Shown here: positions 23,883 to 32,288 of the stretch, piece after piece
How positions within the stretch are numbered: the first letter of the stretch is position 1
Layout: every line of letters begins with the position of its first letter
Source: Pseudomonadota bacterium
Lineage (GTDB): Bacteria > Myxococcota > Myxococcia > Myxococcales > Myxococcaceae
Reading direction: 5' to 3'
Length of the DNA stretch: 64,000 bases
Assembly: GCA_023423535.1 (NCBI GenBank)
Contig: JAFAFL010000006.1
Coordinates: forward strand, 62,001 to 126,000
Translations under genes and position numbers: made by a program
Notes under the pieces: generated by a model
Databases searched by the model: none
Told to the model about the DNA's origin: nothing
What the model saw: the letters and a program-made list of their open reading frames with translations, nothing else

Positions 23883-23961
23883 GCCCTCCGGTTCGTACCA
23901 CGCCGCCGATCGATTTTCAGTTCAGTGGAAGACGCGGACTTGCGCCCCACGCGAAGGCGTT

Positions 23962-23990
23962 AAGATGCGGTGCCTTCCCCTTCGGGCTCT
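23962..23990 (+). promoter_or_regulatory. Possible promoter -10 and leader of the OPX gene
   Basis: TAAGAT at 23962-23967 follows TTGCGC at 23941-23946 region by about 15 bases, a weak match to a housekeeping promoter. A transcript beginning near 23974 would exclude the GTG at 23970 and favour the ATG at 23991 as the OPX start. The match is weak and the spacing short. Confidence 0.25.
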
Positions 23991-24647
23991 ATGCAGACCG
24001 CCTCCCATCGCTCCGCCCGCCGGACCGCCCCCGCCGCGCTTCTGGTCGCGCTGGTCGTCCTCTCGGGCCTCACCGCCGCCGGCTGCAGCGCCTCGCGCGG
24101 CGGCGCCTTCGTCTGGGTGGACGAGGTCCCGCTCGGTGAGCTCCCCGCGCCGTCCTCCTCCCAGAACTACGTCTTCCGCCCCGGCGACGTGCTGCAGGTC
24201 CGCGTCTTCGGCCAGGACGGCATGAGCGCTCGCACGCGCATCCGGCCGGACGGCAACATCACCTTGCCCTTCCTCAACGACGTCCAGGCCGCGGGCTACA
24301 CGCCCACCGAGCTGGGCCGGCAGATCCAGGATCGCCTCCGCAAGTTCGTGAACGAGCCGGTGGTGACGGTCTCGCTGGAGGAGACGCAGGCGCTGCAGGT
24401 CCCGGTCATCGGCGAGGTCGAGCGCCCCGGCACCTACGTCGTCCGAGAGGGGAGCGGCGTGCTCGAGCTGCTCGCGCAGGCCGGCAGCCTCACCGAGTTC
24501 GCCCGCCGCGACGGCATCTACGTGCACCGCCGCAACGAGGCGGGTGAGCTCGTGCGCATCCGCTTCAAGTACGACGATCTGGTCCGGGGCCGCGGCAACG
24601 CGGACCGTTTCCGCCTGCAGTCGGGCGACGTGATGGTGGTCGAATGA
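23991..24647 (+). CDS. Polysaccharide export (OPX/Wza-like) lipoprotein, short form
   Basis: The 218-residue protein has a lipoprotein signal (GLTAAGC, Cys32), then a polysaccharide export domain starting at YVFRPGDVLQVRVFGQDGMS with RIRPDGNITLPFLNDVQAAGYTP split over the next 40 residues. One SLBB-like segment follows (VPVIGEVERPGTYVV, LELLAQAGSL). The protein ends right after the LQSGDVMVVE strand, so it lacks the C-terminal amphipathic helix that forms the outer-membrane pore in E. coli Wza. The likely role is export of the polysaccharide across the periplasm, with a separate barrel as pore. An upstream GTG at 23970 is an alternative start. Its stop overlaps the ATG of the receiver gene (ATGA). 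Confidence 0.92.
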   Translation: MQTASHRSARRTAPAALLVALVVLSGLTAAGCSASRGGAFVWVDEVPLGELPAPSSSQNYVFRPGDVLQVRVFGQDGMSARTRIRPDGNITLPFLNDVQAAGYTPTELGRQIQDRLRKFVNEPVVTVSLEETQALQVPVIGEVERPGTYVVREGSGVLELLAQAGSLTEFARRDGIYVHRRNEAGELVRIRFKYDDLVRGRGNADRFRLQSGDVMVVE

Positions 24648-25039
24648 ACGAGGCCTCGAAGAGCAAGCGCATCCTCGTCGTGGAGGACGATCCCGAGATC
24701 CTCAAGGTGCTCGCGACCTTCCTCAAGACGCTGCCCGGCGTGGAGGTCACCGCGGTGGGCGACGCGCGCGCGGCGATGCGGGCGCTGGAGGGGGGCCCTC
24801 AGTTCCAGCTCGTGTGCCTCGACCTCATGCTCCCCGAGGTCTCCGGCTTCCAGCTCTGCGAGCACATCCGCAAGACGTGGACCGCCGACGCGCTGCCGGT
24901 GCTCGTTGCCTCCTCGCGCACCTCGCCCGCGGACCGCGCCTTCGCGATGGAGCTCGGCGCCAATGCCTACGTGACGAAGCCGTTCGGCCGCGCGGACCTG
25001 CTCAAGCAGGTGCGAAAGCTCCTCGGCATGCCGCTGTAG
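24644..25039 (+). CDS. Receiver-only response regulator
   Basis: The 131-residue protein is a complete receiver domain and nothing more. The acidic pocket is VVEDDPE (Asp15-Asp16), the phosphoacceptor is Asp60 in LVCLDLMLPE, the switch residue is a Ser in VLVASSRTS and Lys112 is in YVTKPFG. There is no output domain, so it probably acts by protein contact, like CheY. Its start overlaps the OPX stop by four bases, which points to coupled translation and a role in controlling polysaccharide export or synthesis. The partner histidine kinase is not in the window. The convergent phosphoglycosyltransferase gene ends 12 bases after its stop. Confidence 0.93.
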   Translation: MNEASKSKRILVVEDDPEILKVLATFLKTLPGVEVTAVGDARAAMRALEGGPQFQLVCLDLMLPEVSGFQLCEHIRKTWTADALPVLVASSRTSPADRAFAMELGANAYVTKPFGRADLLKQVRKLLGMPL

Positions 25040-25051
25040 CGGACGGCAGCC

Positions 25052-26452
25052 CTAGCTGGCGCCCTTGCCGGTGATGACGATCGGCACCGTCTTGAAGATG
25101 AGGCGCAGGTCGCGCGACAGGCTCCAGGTGTCGATGTACTGCATGTCCAGGTACATCCACTCCTCGAAGGAGATCTGGTTGCGGCCGGAGACCTGCCAGA
25201 TGCAGGTGAGGCCCGGGCGCACCGAGAGCCTGCGGCGCTGCCACGACTTGTACTGAGCGACCTCCTTCGGGACCGGCGGACGCGGCCCGACGATCGTCAT
25301 CTCGCCGCGGAGCACGTTGATGAGCTGGGGCAGCTCGTCGATGGAGTACTTCCGGATGAAGCGGCCGATCCACGTCACCCGCGGGTCGTTCTTCATCTTG
25401 AACGCCGGCCCGCCGCCCATCTCGTTCTGCGCCGCGAGCTTCTCCTTCAGCTCTTCGGCGTTGGTCACCATCGACCGGAACTTGAGCATGTTGAACTGCT
25501 TGCCGTGCAGGCCCACCCGCACCTGCCGGAAGAACACCGGCCCGCGCGAGGTCAGCTTGATGATCAGCGCCACGCCGAGGAACAGCGGCGTCAGCACCCA
25601 CAGCGCCGAGGCCGAGGCGAGGATGTCGAACAGGCGCTTCACCGCCATCTGCGCCGGCCGCGGCTCGATGCCCACGTAGTGGACGTAGCCGTCGCGGATG
25701 GACGAGGGATCCGCCGGACGCGCGCGCTCGAGGCGCAGCGGCGTGGCGGGGATGGCGAACGGCGTGCCCAGCGTCTCGCAGACCTTGATCGCCGCCTGCA
25801 TCGGCTCGTTGTAACGGGCCACGTCCGCCGCGAGGTACACCTCGTTGACCGGCACCGTCTCCAGCACCTCGTTGAGCCTCTCCACCGGCCCCAGGTACTT
25901 CTCGCCGATCGACGCGGGCGGGGTCTCGCCGGGCAGGCTGAGGAAGCCCACGACCTTGCGGCGCACCTGACCGCTCTCGATGTCCTCGGCGGTGATCCGC
26001 CCCAGCGCGCCGGTGCCGATGATGAGGACCTCGTCCGCCGGCTCCTCGCCCATGGAGAGCGGGCGGGCGACGAAGAGCCGGAAGGCGATCAGCGCCGGCA
26101 GCAGCATGGCGATGAAGGGGATGACGTGCGGCAGGCGCGCGGTCGAGGGCGCGAAGAAGTTCGTGACGAGGAGGATCGTCGCCACCGCGAAGACGAGCAC
26201 GGTGATCATCGCCGAGTCTTCGACCTGGCTGCGCAAGGACCAGGGGTCGTAGTGGCGCAGCGCCGTCGCGGTCACCACCCACACGGCCGCGGACGACAGG
26301 CCAAAGGCGATGAGCTCGTGTGACAGGAAGCCCGAGAGCCCGTGCTGCAGGACCGCCCCCACCACGAGCACCAGCTCGAGCAGCAGCAGATCCACGAGGA
26401 GGTTGAACTTGGAGCTGAGTCCAGGTGCCACGCGTCCCAGAACTGAAGTCAC
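25052..26452 (-). CDS. Polyprenyl-phosphate phosphoglycosyltransferase (initiating enzyme)
   Basis: The 466-residue membrane enzyme transfers a sugar phosphate to undecaprenyl phosphate, the first step of repeat-unit assembly. Four to five hydrophobic helices fill residues about 15-135. A nucleotide-fold region with VLIIGTGALG follows at about 140-250. The catalytic bacterial sugar transferase domain starts at KRLFDILASASALWVL, with KFRSM, the catalytic YSIDELPQLINVL (Asp-Glu) and EMTIVGPRPP, then LSVRPGLTCIWQVSGRN. This is the WbaP/EpsZ type. The transferred sugar, probably glucose or galactose in this type, cannot be confirmed from sequence. It marks the locus as Wzx/Wzy-type polysaccharide synthesis. 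A weak promoter-like TTGAGG-N18-TAGAGT pair lies upstream within 26453-26674. Confidence 0.93.
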   Translation of the reverse strand: MTSVLGRVAPGLSSKFNLLVDLLLLELVLVVGAVLQHGLSGFLSHELIAFGLSSAAVWVVTATALRHYDPWSLRSQVEDSAMITVLVFAVATILLVTNFFAPSTARLPHVIPFIAMLLPALIAFRLFVARPLSMGEEPADEVLIIGTGALGRITAEDIESGQVRRKVVGFLSLPGETPPASIGEKYLGPVERLNEVLETVPVNEVYLAADVARYNEPMQAAIKVCETLGTPFAIPATPLRLERARPADPSSIRDGYVHYVGIEPRPAQMAVKRLFDILASASALWVLTPLFLGVALIIKLTSRGPVFFRQVRVGLHGKQFNMLKFRSMVTNAEELKEKLAAQNEMGGGPAFKMKNDPRVTWIGRFIRKYSIDELPQLINVLRGEMTIVGPRPPVPKEVAQYKSWQRRRLSVRPGLTCIWQVSGRNQISFEEWMYLDMQYIDTWSLSRDLRLIFKTVPIVITGKGAS

Positions 26453-26674
26453 GGTTGTCCCTCGCCCTTTGTGACCTCCGGCTGACGGACCCGACCCCGG
26501 TGGGGGGTTGCAGTGTTGCTATCGGATTCCAGCAGCTGGCGTCGCGGCGCACTCTACCGGACAGACGAGTCATCCCTCAAGCAGTGCTGGAATATTACCC
26601 AGGGTCCGCCGTGCCCCACCTCTGGAGGGGGCGAGCGGGAGACGAGCGCGGGCAGGGCGTTGCGCCGTCCGAAT

Positions 26675-27778
26675 CTACGAGGAAAGACGGGTGGTTACCC
26701 GGCGCAGGGCGGACTCTGCCACGTCCCTGCCCAGCGCGGCGAGTCCGCGGACACCCACCGGGTAGATCCGGACCGAGAGACAGGCGCGCTCCCGTTCGGT
26801 CCAGCGCCGCGTCCAGTCGGCGGAGAAGCCCATCAGCTCGTAGCTGCGCAGCCCCTTCGCGGCGGCCCAGCCCATCACGTGCAGCGCGAGCAAGGTGCCG
26901 GGCGAGCAGGCGGAGAAGGCCTCGTCGTAGCCGATCTTCAGGGTCCAGTAGCGGCCCCCGCGCTCCTCGCCGAGCTCCATCGCCGCCGGCTTGCCGCCGA
27001 TCCGGATGAAGCTCAGCCGCAGCGCGCCCTCGGCGGCGGAGGCCCTCGCCCAGCGCTCGAAGAAGAGGCGGCGGTGGGGGCTCTGCAGCAGCGAGCTCCC
27101 GTTGCGGCCCTTCCACGACGCGTTCTCCACCGCCAGCGCGTCTGCGAGCGGCATGTCCAGCGCGTCTGGAGTGGGGGAGAGGATCTCGTAGGTGACCGGG
27201 CCCGCCTCCTCTGCCAGCCGCCTCGAGCGGCGGAAGTCGGTGCGGCGCTTGCGCGGGAAGTGCCTCTCCGGCTCGCGCCAGCTCTCGTCGAGCTCGATGA
27301 AGGGGCAGGCCCCCGCCGGCTGCGCGTGGACGAGCCCGCGGCGTCGGAAGCGGCGCAGGAGCGCGGAGGTCAGCGGCGCGTCCGCGTAGAGCCGGCGGAA
27401 GAGGAGCGGAGAGCCCAGCTCGCCGAGGTGCTCCACCAGAGCGTCGAGCGCCTCGGGCGAACGGTAGAGGAAGTCGCCGGGCTCGTAGGTCTGCTGCACG
27501 GAGAGCAGCTCCAGCCAACCGGGCCTGCCCGCGTGGAAGCTCAGCGGCGCCAGCGCGAGAGGGCGGTCCACCGGTCCCACGCCGACCACCGAGAGCTGCG
27601 CGCCCGTTCCCGCCAGCAGCGTGTCGGACGCCGCGCGGACCCAGGCGAGCGACTGCACCGGCGAGCACAGATGGGAGTTCAGCTCCGTCCAGCCGTCGGC
27701 CAGCGCGTCCAGCGCCGCAGGCGTGTTCGCCACCCACCCCGACCCGCGCGAGGAGATCGCCGACCATTGGTTCCGCAT
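26675..27778 (-). CDS. BioF2-like (CelD/BcsL) GNAT-fold acyltransferase
   Basis: The 367-residue soluble protein resembles the acetyltransferase_6 (BioF2-like) family of tandem GNAT folds often found in exopolysaccharide and cellulose loci. The recognisable parts are SLAWVRAASDTLL near the N terminus, the basic FPRKRRTDFRRSRRLAEE segment in the middle, ARASAAEGALRLSFIRIGGKPAA, and the C-terminal WTLKIGYDEAFSACSPGTLL with LRSYELMGFSADWTRRW. These last blocks are the most conserved in the family. It probably moves an acyl group onto a sugar or peptide precursor. Substrate unknown. It lies upstream of the initiating transferase on the same strand, with a 222-base gap, and closes the polysaccharide locus on the right. 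Confidence 0.8.
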   Translation of the reverse strand: MRNQWSAISSRGSGWVANTPAALDALADGWTELNSHLCSPVQSLAWVRAASDTLLAGTGAQLSVVGVGPVDRPLALAPLSFHAGRPGWLELLSVQQTYEPGDFLYRSPEALDALVEHLGELGSPLLFRRLYADAPLTSALLRRFRRRGLVHAQPAGACPFIELDESWREPERHFPRKRRTDFRRSRRLAEEAGPVTYEILSPTPDALDMPLADALAVENASWKGRNGSSLLQSPHRRLFFERWARASAAEGALRLSFIRIGGKPAAMELGEERGGRYWTLKIGYDEAFSACSPGTLLALHVMGWAAAKGLRSYELMGFSADWTRRWTERERACLSVRIYPVGVRGLAALGRDVAESALRRVTTRLSS

Positions 27779-27850
27779 CCACCCCTCCGACCTGCGCCCG
27801 AGGGAAGGTGGGCCGAGGTGCTCCCGGAGGGAAGGGGGCAGGGGACGATT

Positions 27851-28480
27851 CTAGAGGAGCGTCTCCATGAGGAAGGACTCCACCTGGGAGAGGACCTCGT
27901 TGGGGAACTCGTCGAGGCCGTGGCCTGCGCCCTCGTGCAGGCGCAACCGGGCGAGCCCGCCGATGCGCCGGGCGAGGTCGATGGAGCAGGCGTCGGGGAG
28001 GATGTCGTCCTCGGTCCCGTGGAGGAGCAACACCGGGCGGCCGAGCTCCTTGGCGTCGGCGGTTCCGTAGGCCTGCGCCGCCAGCGTGACCACCGAGGTG
28101 ACCGCCGGCTCCGAGACCGCCGCGCGGATGACCACCGCGCCACCGAAGGAGTGGCCCACCAACGCGATGCGCGAGAGCCCGAGGTCTTCGGTGAGGAACC
28201 GCACGCCGGCGCGCACGTCCTGCACTGCGCCCTCGAGGTCGGTCGGGTTCCGGTAGCGGACGCGGAGCAGCGCGACGCCGCTGGGAGGGAGGAACTCGCC
28301 CAGGCGCTCGTAGAGGCCGACGGATGGGGTGTCGAACCCGCCGCCTACGCCGCCGACACAGAGCACCGCCGCGTGCGCCTCCGGAGCGCGGTACAGGCGC
28401 GCCTCGATGCGTTCAGAGGAAGAGACGGGGAGGGTGAGGCGCTCCCAGTGGGCGGGGCCGGCGACGGCGTGTGTGGCCAT
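27851..28480 (-). CDS. Alpha/beta hydrolase
   Basis: The 209-residue protein has the alpha/beta hydrolase plan: an oxyanion-type segment LCVGGVGGG, the nucleophile elbow VGHSFGGAV (GxSxG), a strand ending LLLHGTEDDILP with the acidic residue, and the final catalytic His in EGAGHGLDEFP. It has no signal peptide. An open frame continues upstream to 28933, but the ATG at 28480 was chosen because the fold begins there and the divergent methyltransferase needs the upstream space. The substrate is unknown; the short form is similar to dienelactone-hydrolase-like and serine-esterase families. Confidence 0.85.
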   Translation of the reverse strand: MATHAVAGPAHWERLTLPVSSSERIEARLYRAPEAHAAVLCVGGVGGGFDTPSVGLYERLGEFLPPSGVALLRVRYRNPTDLEGAVQDVRAGVRFLTEDLGLSRIALVGHSFGGAVVIRAAVSEPAVTSVVTLAAQAYGTADAKELGRPVLLLHGTEDDILPDACSIDLARRIGGLARLRLHEGAGHGLDEFPNEVLSQVESFLMETLL

Positions 28481-28568
28481 GACTCTGGAATGGGTTCTTC
28501 CCGCGCGGTGTGCACGCAGCGTTGCTCCGCTGGCCGCTCCAGCACCCGGGCAGGCGTATGGTCGGGAC

Positions 28569-29243
28569 ATGGCCAGCGCGGATCGTGAAAGGTGGAACGC
28601 GAAGTGGGCGGGCGCCGAGGTGGGCCGGCCGGCCCAGCTGCTCCTCGATGCCGCTGCGCGAGCGGAGTTGCCGGAGCGCGGATGGGCGCTGGATGTCGCG
28701 GGCGGCAACGGCCGCAACGCCCTCTGGCTCGCCGCGCGAGGGCTGACGGTGACGCTGGCGGACGTGTCGGAGGTAGGCCTCGAGCGGGCTGTCGCTTTTG
28801 CCCGTGAGCGCGGCCTTCCACAGGACGCGCTGCGAACGCTGCAGTGCGATCTCGAGGTGTCACCGCCGCCGGTCGAACAGCTCCGCGCTCCGTCTGCCGA
28901 AGGTCGAGGGGGCTGGGACCTGATCGTCTGCACCTACTACCTGAACCGCGCGCTGCTCCCACACCTGCCGGACCTCTTGGCACCGGGCGGGGTGCTCCTC
29001 ATCGCGCACCCGACGGTGGAGAACCTGCAGCGGCACGAGAAGCCCGGGAGGGCGTTCCTGCTCGAGCCCGGTGAGCTGCGCCGTCTCGTGCTCGGAGGGG
29101 CTGCTCTAGATGAAGGATGGGAGCTGCTGCGCGACGTCGAAGGCTGGACCGCGGACGGGCACCATGAAGCGCACCTCATGGCCCGAAAAGCGAAGGGCCC
29201 CGCCGCATCCCTTTCGGGTTTGCAGCGAGGCCCTTCACACTGA
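28569..29243 (+). CDS. Class I SAM-dependent methyltransferase
   Basis: The 224-residue protein starts MASADRERWNAKWAG, a common opening of TehB/SAM methyltransferases, with the SAM-binding loop ALDVAGGNGRNALWLA (motif I), an acidic motif II at VTLADVSEVGLERA, and WDLIVCTYYLNRALLPHL with the post-motif GGVLLIAHPTVENLQ. The substrate is unknown. The ATG at 28569 was chosen because the fold starts directly after it. The last 18 codons run over a hairpin that looks like the terminator of the convergent tRNA gene, and the TGA stop overlaps the tRNA discriminator base, so the true protein may have been extended by sequence drift. Confidence 0.85.
   Translation: MASADRERWNAKWAGAEVGRPAQLLLDAAARAELPERGWALDVAGGNGRNALWLAARGLTVTLADVSEVGLERAVAFARERGLPQDALRTLQCDLEVSPPPVEQLRAPSAEGRGGWDLIVCTYYLNRALLPHLPDLLAPGGVLLIAHPTVENLQRHEKPGRAFLLEPGELRRLVLGGAALDEGWELLRDVEGWTADGHHEAHLMARKAKGPAASLSGLQRGPSH
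29192..29236 (-). terminator. Nested hairpin terminator of tRNA-Gly
   Basis: The arms GAAGGGCC (29192-29199) and GGCCCTTC (29229-29236) form an 8-bp stem. The loop contains a second hairpin, CCCGAAAGGG on the minus strand. Reading in the tRNA direction, the stem is followed by TTTT. It lies inside the 3' end of the methyltransferase coding sequence on the other strand. Confidence 0.65.
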
Positions 29244-29315
29244 GCGGCGGACCGGGTTCGAACCGGCGACCCCGAGCTTGGGAAGCTCGTGCTCTACCAG
29301 CTGAGCTACCACCGC
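29243..29315 (-). tRNA. tRNA-Gly(CCC)
   Basis: The minus-strand sequence folds as a standard cloverleaf: acceptor arm GCGGTGG paired with CCGCCGC (one G-U pair), D arm with GGTAGAGC, anticodon stem CGAGC/GCTCG closing the loop TTCCCAA, and T arm with GGTTCGAACC. The anticodon is CCC, which reads GGG glycine codons. CCA is not encoded: the base after the acceptor arm is T and the next two are CA. The 3' end overlaps the methyltransferase stop codon by one base. Confidence 0.97.
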
Positions 29316-29377
29316 GAGCGACGGGCGCAACCTAGAGGTGGCCCTGCGGGTTGTCAACGCCGCAGAAGGGCCGCGCC

Positions 29378-31291
29378 TCACTCCTCGATGACGGAGAGCT
29401 GGTAGCGGTCCTGGAAGTTAGCATCGTTCTTCTTCGAGCTGTCGCGGACCTCGAAGACGTAGCGGCCGGGCTCGGCGCTGAAGCGGATGACCTCCGGCTG
29501 CTCGCCCTTCGCGCGGTCCGCGGTCTGCACGAGGCTCAGCGTCCCGTCCTCTTCCAGCCGGTGCAGGTAGAGCCCGAGGTCCACCTTGAGGATCCCGATC
29601 AGCGTCGCCCGCAGCGGCGTGCGCACCATCCGGCCCGAGAGGTCGAGCAGGTAGAGGTCGGTGTCCTTCCGGGGCTGGATGGTGCCGCGGATGGGATGCC
29701 CGAGCCCGATGCGGGTCGCAGTCTCCGCGGTGTTGTTCGGCTCGCGCTCCTCCACGCCGTTGTCCGCGGTGACGGAGACCGACAGCCGGTAGGGCTGCTC
29801 CGCGTTCTCCGAGTCCCGCCCCCACTTGCCGTCCACCCGCCGCGCGGCGCCCTCCACCTTTACGAAGCACTCGCCGTTGCAGGCGACGTTGTTGAGGATC
29901 TCGCCCTCCTTCACCGCGCCGTCGTTCGCGCGCAAGAGCGTCTCGAGGCCGCCGCCGTCCTTCGGACGCACCACCTCCAGCGCGAGGTCCACGCGCTCGA
30001 CGCCGGAGAGCTGGAACTGCGCGAGCACCGGGCCGTCCGTCCGCAGCACGTAGAGGTCCTCGTCGGTCTTCGGCGAGAGGAAGCCTTCCCGGTAGCCGTC
30101 GCGCGGGAGAGGGGTGGCGCGGCCGGGCTCGTCATTGGGCTCGAACTCGGCGTTGGCGGCCGCGGCCTCCTGCGACACCGACAGCGTGTAGGGCGCCTCG
30201 GCGTTGAAGCCGCGCTTCGCCTCCTTTCCGCTGCCCGTCCACGCGCTCTTCACCACCACGTAGAGCACCCGGTCCGCGCGGCGGTAGCCCACGTTGCGCA
30301 GGGTGAGACCTTCGTCCGGCGCGCCCGCCTTCGTCTCGAACAGCGGCGCTTCCGCTTCCGTCAGCACCGAGACCTCCAGCCGCACGCCCGGCACCGCCGT
30401 CAGCTCCACGCGCAATGCGCCGGCCATCGGTTCCGGCTCGGGGAACTCGGGCGGGGGAGGGGCCGCCGCAGGCTCAGGCGTCGGCGCGGGCGCAGGTTCG
30501 GCGTCGGCAGGCGTCGTGGGCTCCGCGGGCACCGAAGTGGGCTCGCCGTCGAGCGGCGTGGTCGGCGTCGGCGTCTCTGCGGCGCGCTCCTGCGTCGGCG
30601 GCGGCGCGACCGGAGGCACCTGCTGCCCCTGCGGCTGCTCCGTCTCCGGGATCGCGGGCGGCGGCGGCTCCTCACCGGGCAGCTCGATCCGGAAGAAGTC
30701 CACGTCGCCTCCGTGCGCGAGGAAGCCCTGCACCGGCGACTCGAACTGCAGTGGCGTCGCGTCCACCGCGCGGTCGTTGGGCTCTGCTTCAAAACCCGGC
30801 TGCTGCTCGTTGAAGAGCGCGGTCACCGTGTACGCGCCGCCCTGTCCCTTCTTCGCCGCGCCCACGCGCACGAGCACCCGCCGCGTGAGACCGAGGTTGG
30901 GGAAGCGCTCGCCCTCGCCCTCTCCCTTCGCGTTGAGGGTGAGCAGCGGGTTCTCGTCCGCATCGAAGAGGCCGACCACGAGATCCACGCCCTGAATCCC
31001 GGACACCGAGAGGTCCACCACCTTCGGCCCCGTCGCGGGGGCCTCGAGCGCGTACCAGTCCTCGTCTCCGCCCTTCGCGGCCGAGTCCGCGGCGAGCGCG
31101 CCCACCACGTGCGACGAACGTGTGAGCACCAGCGCCTGCTCCGCGCGATCGTTCGGCTCCTGCTCGGCGCGCTCCTCGGGGCCGGTGGGCACTTCCGGCG
31201 CCTGTGGCTTCTCCGCGTCGCGTTTGTCCGGGCAGCCCGCGAAGGTCAGCGCCAGCGCCGCGCACATCAGCCCCGCTGCGAGCCTCTTCAT
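29378..31291 (-). CDS. Lipoprotein with four PPC-like repeats and a Pro-rich linker
   Basis: The 637-residue protein has a lipoprotein signal (LTFAGC) and four repeats opened by an EPND-type motif: EQEPNDRAEQA, EAEPNDRAVDA, EFEPNDEPGRA and EREPNNTAETA. Each is followed by a D.D.Y/F-type strand (DEDWYALEAP, DVDFFRIELP, DEDLYVLRTD, DTDLYLLDLS). This is the layout of bacterial pre-peptidase C-terminal (PPC) domains, which are beta-sandwiches found on secreted proteases and other surface proteins. A long Pro/Thr/Glu-rich linker splits the second repeat at about residues 215-290. No enzyme domain is present. It may be a surface binding or scaffolding protein. The ATG at 31291 has GGAGAG upstream. 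Confidence 0.8.
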   Translation of the reverse strand: MKRLAAGLMCAALALTFAGCPDKRDAEKPQAPEVPTGPEERAEQEPNDRAEQALVLTRSSHVVGALAADSAAKGGDEDWYALEAPATGPKVVDLSVSGIQGVDLVVGLFDADENPLLTLNAKGEGEGERFPNLGLTRRVLVRVGAAKKGQGGAYTVTALFNEQQPGFEAEPNDRAVDATPLQFESPVQGFLAHGGDVDFFRIELPGEEPPPPAIPETEQPQGQQVPPVAPPPTQERAAETPTPTTPLDGEPTSVPAEPTTPADAEPAPAPTPEPAAAPPPPEFPEPEPMAGALRVELTAVPGVRLEVSVLTEAEAPLFETKAGAPDEGLTLRNVGYRRADRVLYVVVKSAWTGSGKEAKRGFNAEAPYTLSVSQEAAAANAEFEPNDEPGRATPLPRDGYREGFLSPKTDEDLYVLRTDGPVLAQFQLSGVERVDLALEVVRPKDGGGLETLLRANDGAVKEGEILNNVACNGECFVKVEGAARRVDGKWGRDSENAEQPYRLSVSVTADNGVEEREPNNTAETATRIGLGHPIRGTIQPRKDTDLYLLDLSGRMVRTPLRATLIGILKVDLGLYLHRLEEDGTLSLVQTADRAKGEQPEVIRFSAEPGRYVFEVRDSSKKNDANFQDRYQLSVIEE

Positions 31292-31430
31292 CCGGTCGTC
31301 TCTCCGTTCTGACGCGTGCACCAGCGCCCTTCAGCGCGCGCGGCGCCTCGTGTCAACCATGCGTGCCCCTCTTTCATCCCGGTCAGGGGCGGGCTTTGCC
31401 ATCACCGCGAAGCGCGGCATGATCGCGCGT

Positions 31431-32285
31431 ATGCGACGTCTCCTCACATCCAACGCGCTCCGCCTGCTGCTGCCGCTGGTCCTCCCCGCCGGCGCGCTGG
31501 CGCAGGCGCCCATCGGCTACGCGCAGGCGACGGGCTACTTCAAGAAGGACTCGCGGCCCACGCTCTACCAGCCGCTGCACCTGCTCGACGGGCGCGAGGC
31601 CACCGCGTGGTGCACGCCGACCTCGGACCCGCTCGACGATCACCTGACCTTCGGCTTCAAGGGCCCCGCGCGCATCGACGAGGTGCGCATCTACACGGGC
31701 AACGGCTTCGACGACGCGGCCTTCGCCGAGTTCTCCCGCGCGAAGAAGATCGTCATCAAGGGCCCGACCGGCGCGCAGACGCTCACGCTCGCGGATCAGC
31801 GCGGACAGCAGGCGGTGGCGCTCAACCCGCCGCTGCAGGGCCAGCAGTTCACGGTGGAGGTGCTCGACCAGTTCCACGCCGAGGATCCGCAGGCGCCGGT
31901 CTGCATCACCGACATCGTCTTCTACAGCGAGGGCAAGGCGCTCAACGGGCCGTGGCTCACGCAGAAGCTCAAGTACGACCGCGCGCAGGCACCGCTGCTC
32001 GGCACCTGGTTCGCGGGCAGCGAGGGCGCCCCGGACCGCTACCTCTCCTTCTACTTCGATGGCACCTGGCGCTTCGTGTACGAGCCCTGGGATCCGGCGC
32101 AGAAGGGCGAGAGCTTCGGCGGCGAGTACGACGGCGCGGGCAACCGGCTCACGCTCGAGTCCGGCAAGAGCCGCTCGTCTCTGCGGATCAAGCGCACCGA
32201 GGGCGGAGCGGGAGAGGGCCGGACGATCCAGCTCGAGGGCGACGTGCCCGGCGAGCTGAAGCAGACCTTCCGCGACCGGATGTAG
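31431..32285 (+). CDS. Exported discoidin-like (NADase-type glycan-binding) protein
   Basis: The 284-residue protein has a signal peptide (LLLPLVLPAGALAQ) and a beta-sandwich domain at about residues 25-165 that looks like the discoidin/F5-8 type: YQPLHLLDGREATAWC, DHLTFGFKGPARIDEVRIYTG in parts, and VCITDIVFYSEGK. This form is known in bacteria as the NADase-type glycan-binding domain. The C-terminal 110 residues (LLGTWFAGSEGAPDRYLSFY, WRFVYEPW) form a lipocalin-like or unknown beta domain. A carbohydrate-binding surface role is likely. An in-frame ATG at 31419 is an alternative start. It is divergent from the PPC lipoprotein and its stop lies 3 bases before the zinc-ribbon gene. Confidence 0.75.
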   Translation: MRRLLTSNALRLLLPLVLPAGALAQAPIGYAQATGYFKKDSRPTLYQPLHLLDGREATAWCTPTSDPLDDHLTFGFKGPARIDEVRIYTGNGFDDAAFAEFSRAKKIVIKGPTGAQTLTLADQRGQQAVALNPPLQGQQFTVEVLDQFHAEDPQAPVCITDIVFYSEGKALNGPWLTQKLKYDRAQAPLLGTWFAGSEGAPDRYLSFYFDGTWRFVYEPWDPAQKGESFGGEYDGAGNRLTLESGKSRSSLRIKRTEGGAGEGRTIQLEGDVPGELKQTFRDRM

Positions 32286-32288
32286 CGC

